Origin: Pararge aegeria
Taxonomy: Eukaryota; Arthropoda; Insecta; Lepidoptera; Nymphalidae
Direction: 5' to 3'
Assembly: GCF_905163445.1 (NCBI RefSeq)
Contig: NC_053200.1
Coordinates: forward strand, 12,152,001-12,216,000
Length of the DNA: 64,000 nucleotides
Positions 49,201 to 51,036 of this stretch are shown here, piece after piece. Made by a program: the position numbers and the translations under genes. Position 1 is the stretch's first letter. Each line of letters opens with the position of its first letter. A model generated the notes under the pieces. It made no database searches and was not told where the DNA came from. It saw only the letters and a program-made list of their open reading frames with translations.

Positions 49201-51036
49201 CCCCATGGATGTTATTTTGGTCATCACTTTGCCATTGTGCGTTAACATATATTTATTTTCTCACAGTTCGGTTGGTGAAGCGAGTGTGGCGGAAGGCGGT
49301 GGTGTCGCATGGGGTGGAGCTTTGACTGACGGCGAAAGTGCGGCGGATGTTGGTGAAGAAAGACGTTACGCCGCTCTCATGGAACGCTTACATCACCACC
49401 AGGCGGAGAGGGGAGACCACACTGCGCATGTTCAGCTTAGGTAATTCTATATTTGGACTGCATAAGAGAGCTGTTAAAGAGCCTCACGTGCACATTATAA
49501 AAAAAAAAAAAGTATTATATCCTTAAATCTACGTTTCTAGTTCGGTTAGTCGCTTTCGGGAGATCATGTTCGATACCTCCAACACGAACCTCTTACGCAA
49601 TAGAAAAATAAACTAAATTTGAACGGTGAAAGAAATCGTCGTAAGAAAACTTGCATGCCGAATGTTCACAAAGGCGACTAACGCGCACTTCGTTACGTCC
49701 CACAGTTAACGCTGGTGAAGTTGCAGGAATAACTAGTATATATATATATATAGTAGTATTTTGACGCAGTTTGCTGCGACCCTGCTATCTGAGCCCAAGG
49801 CCGTGGATTCCCACTTCTGGAAAATGTTTGTGTGATGAGCATGAATGTTTTTCAGTGTCTGGGTGTTTATATGTATATTCTAAGTATTTATGTATAAAAT
49901 TCATAAAAATATTCATAAGGCATCTTAGTACCCATAACACAAGCTACGCTTACTTTGGGGCTAGATGGCGATTTGTAATTGTCGTTGTATATTTATTTTA
50001 TTTTTATTTATATCACAAGCCAACATAGCTCTTACTAACCCTAACACTATGTACTTGTCTTTGTTTTTTTTTGTACTTTATCTTTGTGTTTTGTTACAAT
50101 AAAGTTAGAACTATCTGTATATCTATAGCTCACTATTCATTTATTGCTTCAGATACTATCTACAGCTGATGACGGAAGCCAGCTGCGTGGAGTGGGCGTT
50201 GGTAGTGGCGGTGGCGCTGCGGGACGCGTTGGCCGTGTTGCGTTGCGCCAACGCCGCCCGCGGGCCCGACGTCAGCCTGCAAGCCGCACGGCGATTGCGC
50301 ACCGCACTAATCGACTTGCACGCGTGGACAGACGTCGAATGGTATTTATTAATTAATAATATATAATTTTTATCCGCTAACACATCCTAAACGGATTTAT
50401 ATGCGGTACTGAACAGTAAAAAATGACATTTATTAAGTATTTTATTTTATTTCACTCTCGTTGGAAAACCAACAGTTGTAATTACAAAAAGTTTGTAAAT
50501 TGCCCTTAACAACTAATAACTGGTTTCAGTGGCGTGCAGTGGGTTTCTTACCAGGGTATGCAAACAGCAGGAAAATTGCATAAAACAGCAAAAATTTTAG
50601 GGTAGGCAGCGCTATTGTGCATTTATGAAGTGCACGCCAATGACGCTGCCACTTTAAATTCGTGTCAATATCTCAAGTCAATTGTATTAAATTAATCTTC
50701 TATTCAATGTTTACTTCCAGCCTCGGTTACAAGCCATTCATGATGGCGATCAGCAACCAAATCCCGTGCCTGACGTCCATAATAACCACCAGAGAGCGGC
50801 GCGTGTCTATGGCACTGAACCGGGCCCGGACACCCAGCACCACCTCGCTGACGGAAACCAAGCAAACCCCTCAGGAACCGAGACTCCCACCGCCGCAAAA
50901 GGCTCAAGAAGTATCAAAGCAGTCGGTAAGAAAGGACTCTCCTATAACTATGCCCGAAGTTCAGGCAGAAGTTTCCACCGTAAGACCTTCCCTACCGCAC
51001 CGGGAGGAAGTCGCGTCTAACTGTGCCATAATGTAG
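5464..51036 (+). CDS. Ric1: Ric1, Rab6 guanine nucleotide exchange factor subunit (complete, 26 coding exons)
   Basis: The spliced product is 1409 aa, close to the roughly 1420 aa of vertebrate RIC1. It begins MYFPIGWPK, matching the conserved MYF-GWPK start of the family, which decided the start codon. Residues 1 to about 650 form the WD40-type beta-propeller half (for example SVSTANG-like TSEGHLILYN, then VSWEGGGVSVWSTFGA). Residues about 680-960 form the RIC1 domain, with strongly conserved blocks such as RIMLPFHLDIYPL, LPYFPHSLELLLHEVLEEEA and DTAASYLIILQ. Residues about 1000-1240 are a variable linker containing the conserved block with RAARVDSAVLCLKRLHEDF. The chain ends NCAIM, a possible CaaX box. 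Established for the family: Ric1 with Rgp1 activates Rab6 at the Golgi for endosome-to-Golgi retrograde traffic; the Drosophila orthologue is Rich. Intron 14 hosts three cuticle genes on the other strand. Confidence 0.96.
6083..6138. repeat. Perfect hairpin, 21-bp arms, in Ric1 intron 2
   Basis: The arms 6083-6103 and 6118-6138 are exact reverse complements around a 14-base loop. The arm contains TTATTAAATGGTAAATT. It may be a remnant of a fold-back element. Confidence 0.85.
6380..6700 (-). mobile_element. tRNA-related SINE, family 2
   Basis: It shares CTTGACTGCAATCTCACCTG and, 200-300 bases on, a tRNA-like head (reverse of TGGCGCAACTGTGAGCGC with a GGTTCGATTC box in the best copy) with elements at 27300, 29698 and 41695. 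It lies in the minus orientation in Ric1 intron 2. Confidence 0.65.
7659..7784 (+). repeat. Ric1: 63-bp tandem duplication spanning the Ric1 exon 4 donor
   Basis: Bases 7659-7721 and 7722-7784 are identical except for one T/C difference. The unit contains the last 32 bases of exon 4, the GTAGGC donor and 31 intronic bases, so two intact donors lie 63 bp apart. The downstream donor would add a TAG stop three codons past the normal junction, so the upstream one must be the productive site. Confidence 0.95.
8105..8420 (+). mobile_element. LINE 3'-end repeat (GATAAC/GTCAAAGTC family)
   Basis: It contains GGTGATAACAAAAAAAA, then CGGCTAAGTTTTTAGTGGGC and CTCGTAGCTTTAGGTTTAAG, blocks found in either orientation at 11943, 13765, 18858, 26470 and 35515. 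It is non-coding and in Ric1 intron 4. Confidence 0.65.
8795..9182 (+). mobile_element. Helitron-like non-autonomous element
   Basis: It starts near TATAATCTATATATATAAAA, carries CCGAAACGGCTGGACCGATT in the 5' part and ends CGGCGAAGCGGGCTGGGTAC followed by GCTAGT. This arrangement is typical of short insect Helitron derivatives with a CTAGT-type 3' end. It lies in Ric1 intron 5; from 9183 to 10554 I see nothing further. Confidence 0.55.
11721..11909 (-). pseudogene. LINE coding remnant (C-terminal fragment)
   Basis: The minus-strand reading MDLAHEIAAMWSAEST then VIVPIVDSVNGPLAKSFDQH followed by LGCWIKGRIEKAVVLETARI is a sequence type widespread in insect LINE-derived open frames. It is short and isolated within Ric1 intron 7, so it is a dead fragment. 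A plus-strand relative of its 3' part lies near 61775. Confidence 0.55.
11943..12230 (-). mobile_element. LINE 3'-end repeat (GTCAAAGTC family)
   Basis: It begins AAAGTCAAAGTCAAAAATAT and continues with ATTTTTGATGCGTACATTAC and AAACTAAAGCTACGAGGGTT. These blocks are shared with 18858-19395. It lies in Ric1 intron 7. Confidence 0.65.
12246..12470 (+). pseudogene. LINE ORF2 C-terminal remnant
   Basis: The translation contains GWSPMRWTDQIKSAVGGPLH and REKWRMLVGLA, matching the usual G-P-RW-D-I...A--R--WR pattern at the C-terminus of LINE reverse transcriptases. It is followed by ACGACAAAGAAGAAGA. It is an isolated fragment in Ric1 intron 7. Confidence 0.6.
13036..13425. mobile_element. 390-bp interspersed repeat, copy 1 of 2
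   Basis: It is nearly identical to 34361-34738, sharing TATGCGGCGTTACCTCGCTC and ACATGTTTTCGGCAAGGATG. This copy has an imperfect terminal inverted repeat: GACGTGACAACGTC near 13000 and TACGACGTTGTTACG near 13370, which suggests a non-autonomous DNA element. Predicted open frames inside it are not genes. Confidence 0.75.
13495..13660 (+). pseudogene. RTE-type LINE 3' end
   Basis: The translation RLRDNIERVAVNRWKQTAQN then YCLQKIYVQQRMSIG and stop matches the D-I--VAG--W-Q-AQ-R--W--L-EAYVQQW C-terminus of RTE elements. It is followed by a GATGATGATCATGATG tail typical of this clade. It lies in Ric1 intron 8. Confidence 0.7.
13765..13880 (+). mobile_element. LINE 3'-end repeat fragment
   Basis: It contains GAGATGGTGATAACAAAAAG, CCCGGCTAAGTTTGTTGTG and CCCTCGTAGCTTTAGTTTTA, the same order as at 8290-8420. 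Confidence 0.6.
13918..13990 (-). mobile_element. SINE family 2 fragment
   Basis: TCTGCAATCTCTCAGTAAG and TGCTGTCTAAGATGTTAATG match the distal end of the copies at 27300 and 41695. Confidence 0.5.
14285..14382 (+). mobile_element. LINE 3' tail (GGCCGCCTTT family)
   Basis: AGTGATAAGGCCGCCTTTAG leads to a GCAATAAAGTTGTTTAAATAAATAAATA-type poly(A)-like tail. Related tails lie at 38222, 41180, 43515 and 45690. Confidence 0.55.
14821..14855 (+). repeat. (GTCT)n microsatellite
   Basis: Nearly nine perfect tetranucleotide units in Ric1 intron 9. Confidence 0.95.
14905..15240 (-). mobile_element. Helitron-like fragment
   Basis: It contains GCATTAGCTGCTGCCCGCG, ATAGCCTATGTTACTCTCCG, GGAAGGACAAACAAACGAAC and TTTATAATATTAGTAAGTAG. 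These are the ends and body of the short Helitron family also seen at 22713 and, inverted, 58872. Confidence 0.6.
15484..15537. repeat. 54-bp perfect palindrome in Ric1 intron 9
   Basis: The arms 15484-15509 and 15512-15537 are exact 26-bp reverse complements with a CT spacer. The arm starts AACTATTCAATCGC and ends AATTACACAC. Confidence 0.95.
16615..16745 (+). mobile_element. SINE family 1, degraded 3' part
   Basis: GTAACCATAACACAAGCTAC, GATGTCGCCATCGAG and ATTGTCGTTGTATATTTATT match the 3' part of the SINEs at 24248 and 49755. It lies in Ric1 intron 10. Confidence 0.6.
17337..17600 (-). mobile_element. tRNA-derived SINE family 3, diverged
   Basis: The order of CATTACGGCCTACTACAGGG, TTTTCCTTCACCGTTAAAAC and TAGAGGTGCGTGCC is the reverse complement of the element at 38645. 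It is heavily diverged and lies in Ric1 intron 11. Confidence 0.5.
18722..18832. mobile_element. LINE-like fragment (TCGTACGACATCC family)
   Basis: ACAGAGGACGCTGTTTCTTT and TTGTCGTACGACATCCGAGG recur at 35755-35870 and 48305-48395, and a related piece lies near 12575. It adjoins the fold-back element at 18833. Confidence 0.5.
18833..19573. mobile_element. Fold-back DNA element with CAGTGGCGTGCA ends, split by a LINE insertion
   Basis: The left end reads CAGTGGCGTGCATAG and the right end ATGCACGCCACTG. About 50 bp of further inverted repeat (GTATGCAGATGATA with GAAGAAAATCTCCAGCACG and its complement) face each other at 19397-19550. Without the 538-bp insertion the element is about 203 bp. It lies in Ric1 intron 12. 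Confidence 0.85.
18858..19395 (-). mobile_element. LINE 3'-end insertion with 10-bp target-site duplication
   Basis: AGGGTATGCA occurs at 18848-18857 and again at 19396-19405, flanking the insert exactly. The insert begins TAAGTCAAAGTCAAAGTC, the 3' terminus of the family in reverse, and includes GTTCCAAGCGCGCCCTGGTC and TTATCACCATCTCACATTGT. Confidence 0.85.
19900..20010. mobile_element. Repeat fragment (TTACACCGGCAACCACGCC family)
   Basis: It contains GTAATTACACCGGCAACCAC, shared with copies at 34750, 42480, 61850 and others. Confidence 0.6.
20070..20220. repeat. About 150-bp fold-back element in Ric1 intron 13
   Basis: The ends ACATTTCTTAAATAAAGTTC and ATTATATTTAAGAAATGTT are inverted. 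The centre is a perfect 24-bp palindrome made of AATATTATTGTG and its complement, extended by ACAAATCC and GGATTTGT. The rest of this intron, 20221-22132, is AT-rich with nothing I can name. Confidence 0.75.
22713..22870 (-). mobile_element. Helitron-like fragment
   Basis: GACTAGCTGTTGCCCGCC marks the reversed 3' end; ATCCTATGTTACTCTCCACT and AAGAAGGACAAACAAACACA match the copy at 14905. Confidence 0.6.
23025..23200 (+). mobile_element. Diverged repeat fragment (CTACGCCTCAGG family)
   Basis: It contains TGATAGGCAAATGAGACTTA, ACCTACGCCTCAGGTTGA and TCGGTTTTCCACTTA in the order seen in the copies at 42480 and 61850. Confidence 0.45.
23276..23717 (+). mobile_element. Short inverted-repeat element, GAAGTTATACTTC family, copy 1
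   Basis: The ends are GAAGTTATACTTC (23276-23288) and GAAGTACAACTTC (23705-23717). The internal blocks AAACGACACTAACAATAGAG, ACCGGAATGAGCCCG and ATCGGTTTTTTGTGAC are shared with copies at 43737 and 48485. It is non-coding. Confidence 0.8.
24248..24475 (+). mobile_element. tRNA-derived SINE family 1
   Basis: The tRNA-like head GGCTGGCGTAGTGGGCAG (A box) and GGGTTCGATTCCCAC (B box) is followed by TTCAGTGTCTGGGTGTTTAT and ATAACACAAGCTACGCTTAC. It resembles lepidopteran SINEs of the Metulj type; that name is from memory. Confidence 0.8.
25560..25565 (-). terminator. Poly(A) signal of CPR gene A
   Basis: AATAAA on the minus strand, about 70 nt past the stop codon. Confidence 0.5.
25633..27566 (-). 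CDS. Cuticular protein with RR-2 chitin-binding domain (CPR gene A)
   Basis: Three exons in transcription order: 27566-27549, 26934-26860, 26139-25633. All junctions are phase 0 with GT/AG ends, giving 199 aa. The secretion signal MNSILVVFCLIAAAVA is split after residue 6, the intron position usual for insect CPR genes. Residues about 32-90 form the Rebers-Riddiford RR-2 domain: YSFNYAVNDPHTGDNKAQWE, then RDGDVVRGAYSLVEPDG and ADSIHGFNAVV. The tail is rich in P, A and I with repeated API-EP motifs, ending in a basic segment. RR-2 proteins bind chitin and are typical of hard cuticle. The stop is at 25633-25635 and an AATAAA signal follows about 70 nt downstream at 25565-25560. It is nested on the opposite strand inside Ric1 intron 14. 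It shares NxHPVS after the RR domain with gene C, which suggests duplication. Confidence 0.93.
26470..26630 (+). mobile_element. LINE 3'-end repeat fragment
   Basis: GAACCCTCGTAACTTTAGGT and TGCCTGTGATAGGCCTACAT match 8380-8470. It lies in the first part of the CPR gene A intron 2. Confidence 0.55.
27300..27480 (-). mobile_element. SINE family 2, partial
   Basis: TTTGACTGCAATCTCATCTG, GATGATGCAGTCTAAGATGG and GGTGATAACTAGCCACGG match 41695 onward. It lies inside CPR gene A intron 1. Confidence 0.6.
27606..27639 (-). promoter_or_regulatory. Core promoter of CPR gene A (TATA plus initiator-like site)
   Basis: On the minus strand TATAAA spans 27639-27634 and an initiator-like ACAGT spans 27608-27604, placing +1 near 27606, 33 bp from the TATA box. 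The predicted 5' UTR is about 40 nt to the ATG at 27566. Spacing and motifs match those of the other two cuticle genes here. Confidence 0.6.
27880..28290 (-). mobile_element. tRNA-derived SINE family 3, interrupted by a short DNA element
   Basis: Read on the minus strand it has AATAGCCCAGTGGATAGGAG near 28280 and GAGTTCGAATCC, then AATGAAACCCGCATGCCG and TCCACCAATCTGCACTAGGC. It is split at 28042-28185. Confidence 0.7.
28042..28185. mobile_element. 144-bp CAGTGGCG-end DNA element inside a SINE
   Basis: The ends are CCAGTGGCGTGCAC and GTGCACGCCACTGC. TAAAA flanks both sides (28037-28041 and 28186-28190), and removing one copy plus the element restores the SINE sequence. Confidence 0.75.
29698..29915 (-). 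mobile_element. SINE family 2
   Basis: CCCTTGAATGCAATCTCATT, GGGTGGTAACTAGCCACGG and CCAGAGAAAATTAAAAATTC followed by CCAAATTGCCC match the copies at 6380 and 41695. Confidence 0.6.
30112..31434 (-). CDS. Diverged RR-type cuticular protein (CPR gene B)
   Basis: Three exons in transcription order: 31434-31405, 31250-31185, 30642-30112. All junctions are phase 0 with GT/AG ends, giving 208 aa. The start MNAKMYHILT joins ILYFLTLSAAISG to form a signal peptide; Met5 is an alternative start. The RR domain is recognisable but altered. YAYNHAIDTSYNGDKEQFGY replaces the usual Y-F-Y-V-D-TGD-K block, the RDGDVV-G-Y core is replaced by REDQLNAAYPS, and the end is well kept (LEPHGNLRVVEYATDD then GFNAIVQ). 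The tail is proline-rich and then basic, ending IIIKRKPDLD. It sits between two standard RR-2 genes on the same strand, so it is probably a diverged tandem duplicate. Chitin binding may be changed; that is inference. Confidence 0.88.
31460..31493 (-). promoter_or_regulatory. Core promoter of CPR gene B (TATA plus initiator)
   Basis: On the minus strand TATAAG spans 31493-31488 and the initiator TCATT spans 31462-31458, placing +1 near 31460, 33 bp from the TATA element. The 5' UTR would be about 26 nt. Confidence 0.55.
32034..32039 (-). terminator. Poly(A) signal of CPR gene C
   Basis: AATAAA on the minus strand about 140 nt past the stop codon. Confidence 0.45.
32180..33950 (-). CDS. Cuticular protein with RR-2 domain and long repetitive tail (CPR gene C)
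   Basis: Four exons in transcription order: 33950-33927 (predicted), 33574-33479, 33407-33311, 33015-32180, giving 350 aa. Exon 1 encodes MKCLAAVC and joins ITCLLALSASSKADG to make a good signal peptide; it was chosen because the phase fits and a TATA/initiator pair lies just upstream. The RR-2 domain is split by the last intron inside a glycine codon: YAFEYAVRDPHTGDNKAQWE, RDGDVVTG, then AYSLVEPDGSLRVVEYRADD and GFNAVVKR. The roughly 230-residue tail has KEPI-P-PIIKEP repeats followed by four LYGGY units with I-K-x-P-x-L spacers, a composition common in structural cuticle proteins. An in-frame ATG at 33049 in the last intron would allow a shorter form lacking the signal peptide. AATAAA lies about 140 nt past the stop. 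Confidence 0.88.
34000..34031 (-). promoter_or_regulatory. Core promoter of CPR gene C (TATA plus arthropod initiator)
   Basis: On the minus strand TATAAA spans 34031-34026 and the consensus arthropod initiator TCAGT spans 34002-33998, with +1 near 34000, 31 bp downstream. The predicted 5' UTR is about 50 nt to the ATG at 33950. This pairing is the main support for the exon 1 call. Confidence 0.6.
34361..34738. mobile_element. 390-bp interspersed repeat, copy 2 of 2
   Basis: It is nearly identical to 13036-13425 in the same orientation. The left end abuts a SINE family 2 scrap (GTTAGTTACCACCCTACCG), so the left terminal repeat is lost. Confidence 0.75.
34750..34985 (-). mobile_element. Repeat (TTACACCGGCAACCACGCC family)
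   Basis: It contains ATGATGGCAAGTAGAAAGCC, ACACTTCGCAGGGCATG and AATTACACCGGCAACCACGC. It is the reverse of the better preserved copy near 42480-42770. Confidence 0.7.
35515..35640 (-). mobile_element. LINE 3'-end repeat fragment
   Basis: TTACCTTTATTCAAGTAGAT, GAGATGATGGCGATAACCAT and AAACTAAAGCTAC match 11943-12080. Confidence 0.6.
35755..35870. mobile_element. LINE-like fragment (TCGTACGACATCC family)
   Basis: TAGAGGACGCTGCTGC, AGTCGCCTCGTACGACATCC and ACCGAGTATTCTGATCTGCC match 18722 and 19580-19620. Confidence 0.5.
35907..36300 (-). mobile_element. tRNA-derived SINE family 1, split by a second retroposon
   Basis: It has CATCGCCATCTAGCCACAAA, TTATGGGTACTAAGG and TGTGGGAATCGAACCCACGG in reverse order relative to 24248. 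The continuous SINE text AGCTTGTGTTATGGG is broken at 35963-36114. Confidence 0.8.
35963..36114 (-). mobile_element. 152-bp retroposon insertion with TTGTGTT target-site duplication
   Basis: TTGTGTT flanks it at 35956-35962 and 36115-36121. It starts with five TTTA units, so in its own sense it ends in a (TAAA)n tail as retroposons do. Confidence 0.8.
36431..36568. mobile_element. CAGTGGCG-end DNA element
   Basis: GTCGTGGCGTGCACAGG at the left and TGCACGCCACTG at the right, about 138 bp, the same family as 28042. Confidence 0.65.
37131..37375 (+). mobile_element. tRNA-derived SINE family 1
   Basis: GCCGATTGGCGCAGTGGGC and GTGGGTTCGATTCCCACAAC form the tRNA-like head; it ends with AAGCTACGCTTACTTTGGGG and TGCATGGCGATGTGTG. 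Confidence 0.8.
38222..38310 (+). mobile_element. LINE 3' tail (GGCCGCCTTT family)
   Basis: GGTTGCCTGTAAGGGATTGC and AACAGGGCCGCCTTTGCATG match 43515 and 41180. Confidence 0.5.
38645..38930 (+). mobile_element. tRNA-derived SINE family 3, best copy
   Basis: The head GCGGTGATAGCCCAGTGGGT with GAGTTCGAATCCCAG is followed by GAAAACATCGTGAGGAAACC, AGCATGCCTGAGAG, TGGTGGACTACGGCC and GGGCCGGTAATGGGTT, then an ATGATGACGATGATTATT tail. It resembles the lepidopteran HaSE-type SINEs. Confidence 0.75.
39628..51036 (+). CDS. Ric1: Ric1 coding exons 15-26 (RIC1 domain and C-terminus)
   Basis: Exons: 15, 39628-39868; 16, 40180-40289; 17, 41390-41617; 18, 42929-43072; 19, 44161-44275; 20, 45310-45434; 21, 45891-46045; 22, 46992-47269; 23, 47502-47622; 24, 49267-49440; 25, 50153-50341; 26, 50721-51036, with stop TAG at 51034-51036. 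Exon 23 (39 full codons) was required by phase: exon 22 leaves one base and exon 24 needs two, and only this GT/AG exon reconciles them. Exon 21 encodes a proline- and alanine-rich, probably disordered linker ending in VKRKKSVPARSDK. Exon 25 contains YYLQLMTEASCVEWALVVA, a conserved helical block of the family. All 26 exons sum to 4230 bp, exactly 1410 codons. Confidence 0.93.
40427..40450 (+). repeat. (AG)n microsatellite
   Basis: Twelve perfect AG units in Ric1 intron 16. Confidence 0.9.
41180..41362 (+). mobile_element. LINE 3' tail (GGCCGCCTTT family)
   Basis: TAATAAGACCGCCTTTGCAC leads to TGTGCAATAAAGTATTCTAA and a run of AAAT units just before Ric1 exon 17. Confidence 0.55.
41695..42190 (-). 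mobile_element. SINE family 2, longest copy
   Basis: AGTTAGCCCTTGACTGCAAT, GATGATGCAGTCTAAGATGG and ACCAGACCGGAGAAAATTC lead to the tRNA-like head at the far end (reverse of GGTCCCGGGTTCGATTCAAG and GCGCAACTGTGAGCGC). It lies in Ric1 intron 17. Confidence 0.65.
42480..42770 (+). mobile_element. Repeat (ACCGGCAACCACGCC family), best copy
   Basis: CAATGCTGTGTTCCGGTCTG, GGGGCGTGGTTGCCGGCGTA, CATGCCCTGCGAAGTGTTGG and GCGATGGTTTTCCACTTACC followed by ATCAAGTGAGC lead to a poly(A) run. A gene-like open frame inside it is not a gene. Confidence 0.7.
43515..43667 (+). mobile_element. LINE 3' tail (GGCCGCCTTT family)
   Basis: AAGGTTGCCTGGCAGAGATC and GCAACAAGGCCGCTTTTTGT lead to GTACAAATAAAGAGTATAAA and ATAAATAAATAAT. 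Confidence 0.6.
43737..44090 (+). mobile_element. Short inverted-repeat element, GAAGTTATACTTC family, copy 2
   Basis: The ends are GAAGTTATACTTC (43737-43749) and GAAGTATAACTTC (44078-44090), 354 bp overall. The right end lies only 70 bp before Ric1 exon 19. Confidence 0.85.
44705..44950 (-). mobile_element. tRNA-derived SINE family 3
   Basis: It contains CCCATTACCGGCCCACTACA, TAGATTGGTGGACTCCGCAC and GTGCTGGGATTCGAACTCG, the reverse of 38645. Confidence 0.65.
44960..45045 (-). mobile_element. SINE family 1, 3' fragment
   Basis: TCGTACGACAATACACACAT, CTAGCCCCAAAGTAAGC and TTGTGTTATGGGTACTAAGA match the family 1 3' end in reverse. Confidence 0.65.
45690..45775 (+). mobile_element. LINE 3' tail (GGCCGCCTTT family), fragment
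   Basis: TTCCTAATCTTAGAGTTGCC and TGGCAGGGATCGCTACTAAT match 43515. Confidence 0.5.
47300..47415 (-). mobile_element. SINE family 1, internally deleted
   Basis: CTGGTACTAAGATAACTGAT joins directly to CATGTTCATCACGCG and CCAGTTGTGGGAATCGAAAC, so the middle is missing. It lies between Ric1 exons 22 and 23. Confidence 0.65.
47822..47965 (-). pseudogene. RTE-type LINE 3' end
   Basis: CAGCCATTGTGCGTCCACTG and CTGGACATAGGCCTCTTTCA read on the minus strand as the A-YVQQWT-NG C-terminus of RTE reverse transcriptases. CATCATCAACAA adjoins, as expected for the tail. Confidence 0.65.
48165..48280 (+). mobile_element. Repeat fragment (CCCTGCGAAGTGT family)
   Basis: GCGTGCCCTGCGAAGTGTCA and AAGCGATGGTATTCACTTAC match 42660-42740. 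Confidence 0.55.
48305..48395. mobile_element. LINE-like fragment (TCGCCTCGTAAGACACC)
   Basis: GTGGCACAGAGGAGGCTGCT and AGTCGCCTCGTAAGACACCC match 35755-35870. Confidence 0.5.
48485..48907 (-). mobile_element. Short inverted-repeat element, GAAGTTATACTTC family, copy 3
   Basis: The ends are AAGTTATACTTC (48485-48496) and GAAGTATAACTTC (48895-48907). The interior is the reverse of copies 1 and 2. The flank adds a GCGTGTAC/GTACACACGC hairpin. Confidence 0.8.
48985..49135 (-). mobile_element. Helitron-like fragment
   Basis: TAACTAGCTGACCCGTGTAA marks the reversed 3' end, followed by TTTCATGAAAATCGTTGGAG and CCGATTCCGAGATTATATAT. It lies in Ric1 intron 23. Confidence 0.5.
49755..50015 (+). mobile_element. 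tRNA-derived SINE family 1
   Basis: The head is damaged (TTTGCTGCGACCCTGCTATC, B box reduced to CCGTGGATTCCCAC). The rest is clear: TTCAGTGTCTGGGTGTTTAT and ATAACACAAGCTACGCTTAC. Confidence 0.75.
50527..50642. mobile_element. CAGTGGCG-end DNA element
   Basis: CAGTGGCGTGCAGTGGG at the left and TGCACGCCAATG at the right, 116 bp, in the last Ric1 intron. Confidence 0.65.

Noticed and set aside
49338..49526. Alternative frame across Ric1 exon 24 (MRRMLVKKDV)
   Set aside because: The phase from exon 23 and the VQLR-YYLQ junction to exon 25 fix the other frame.
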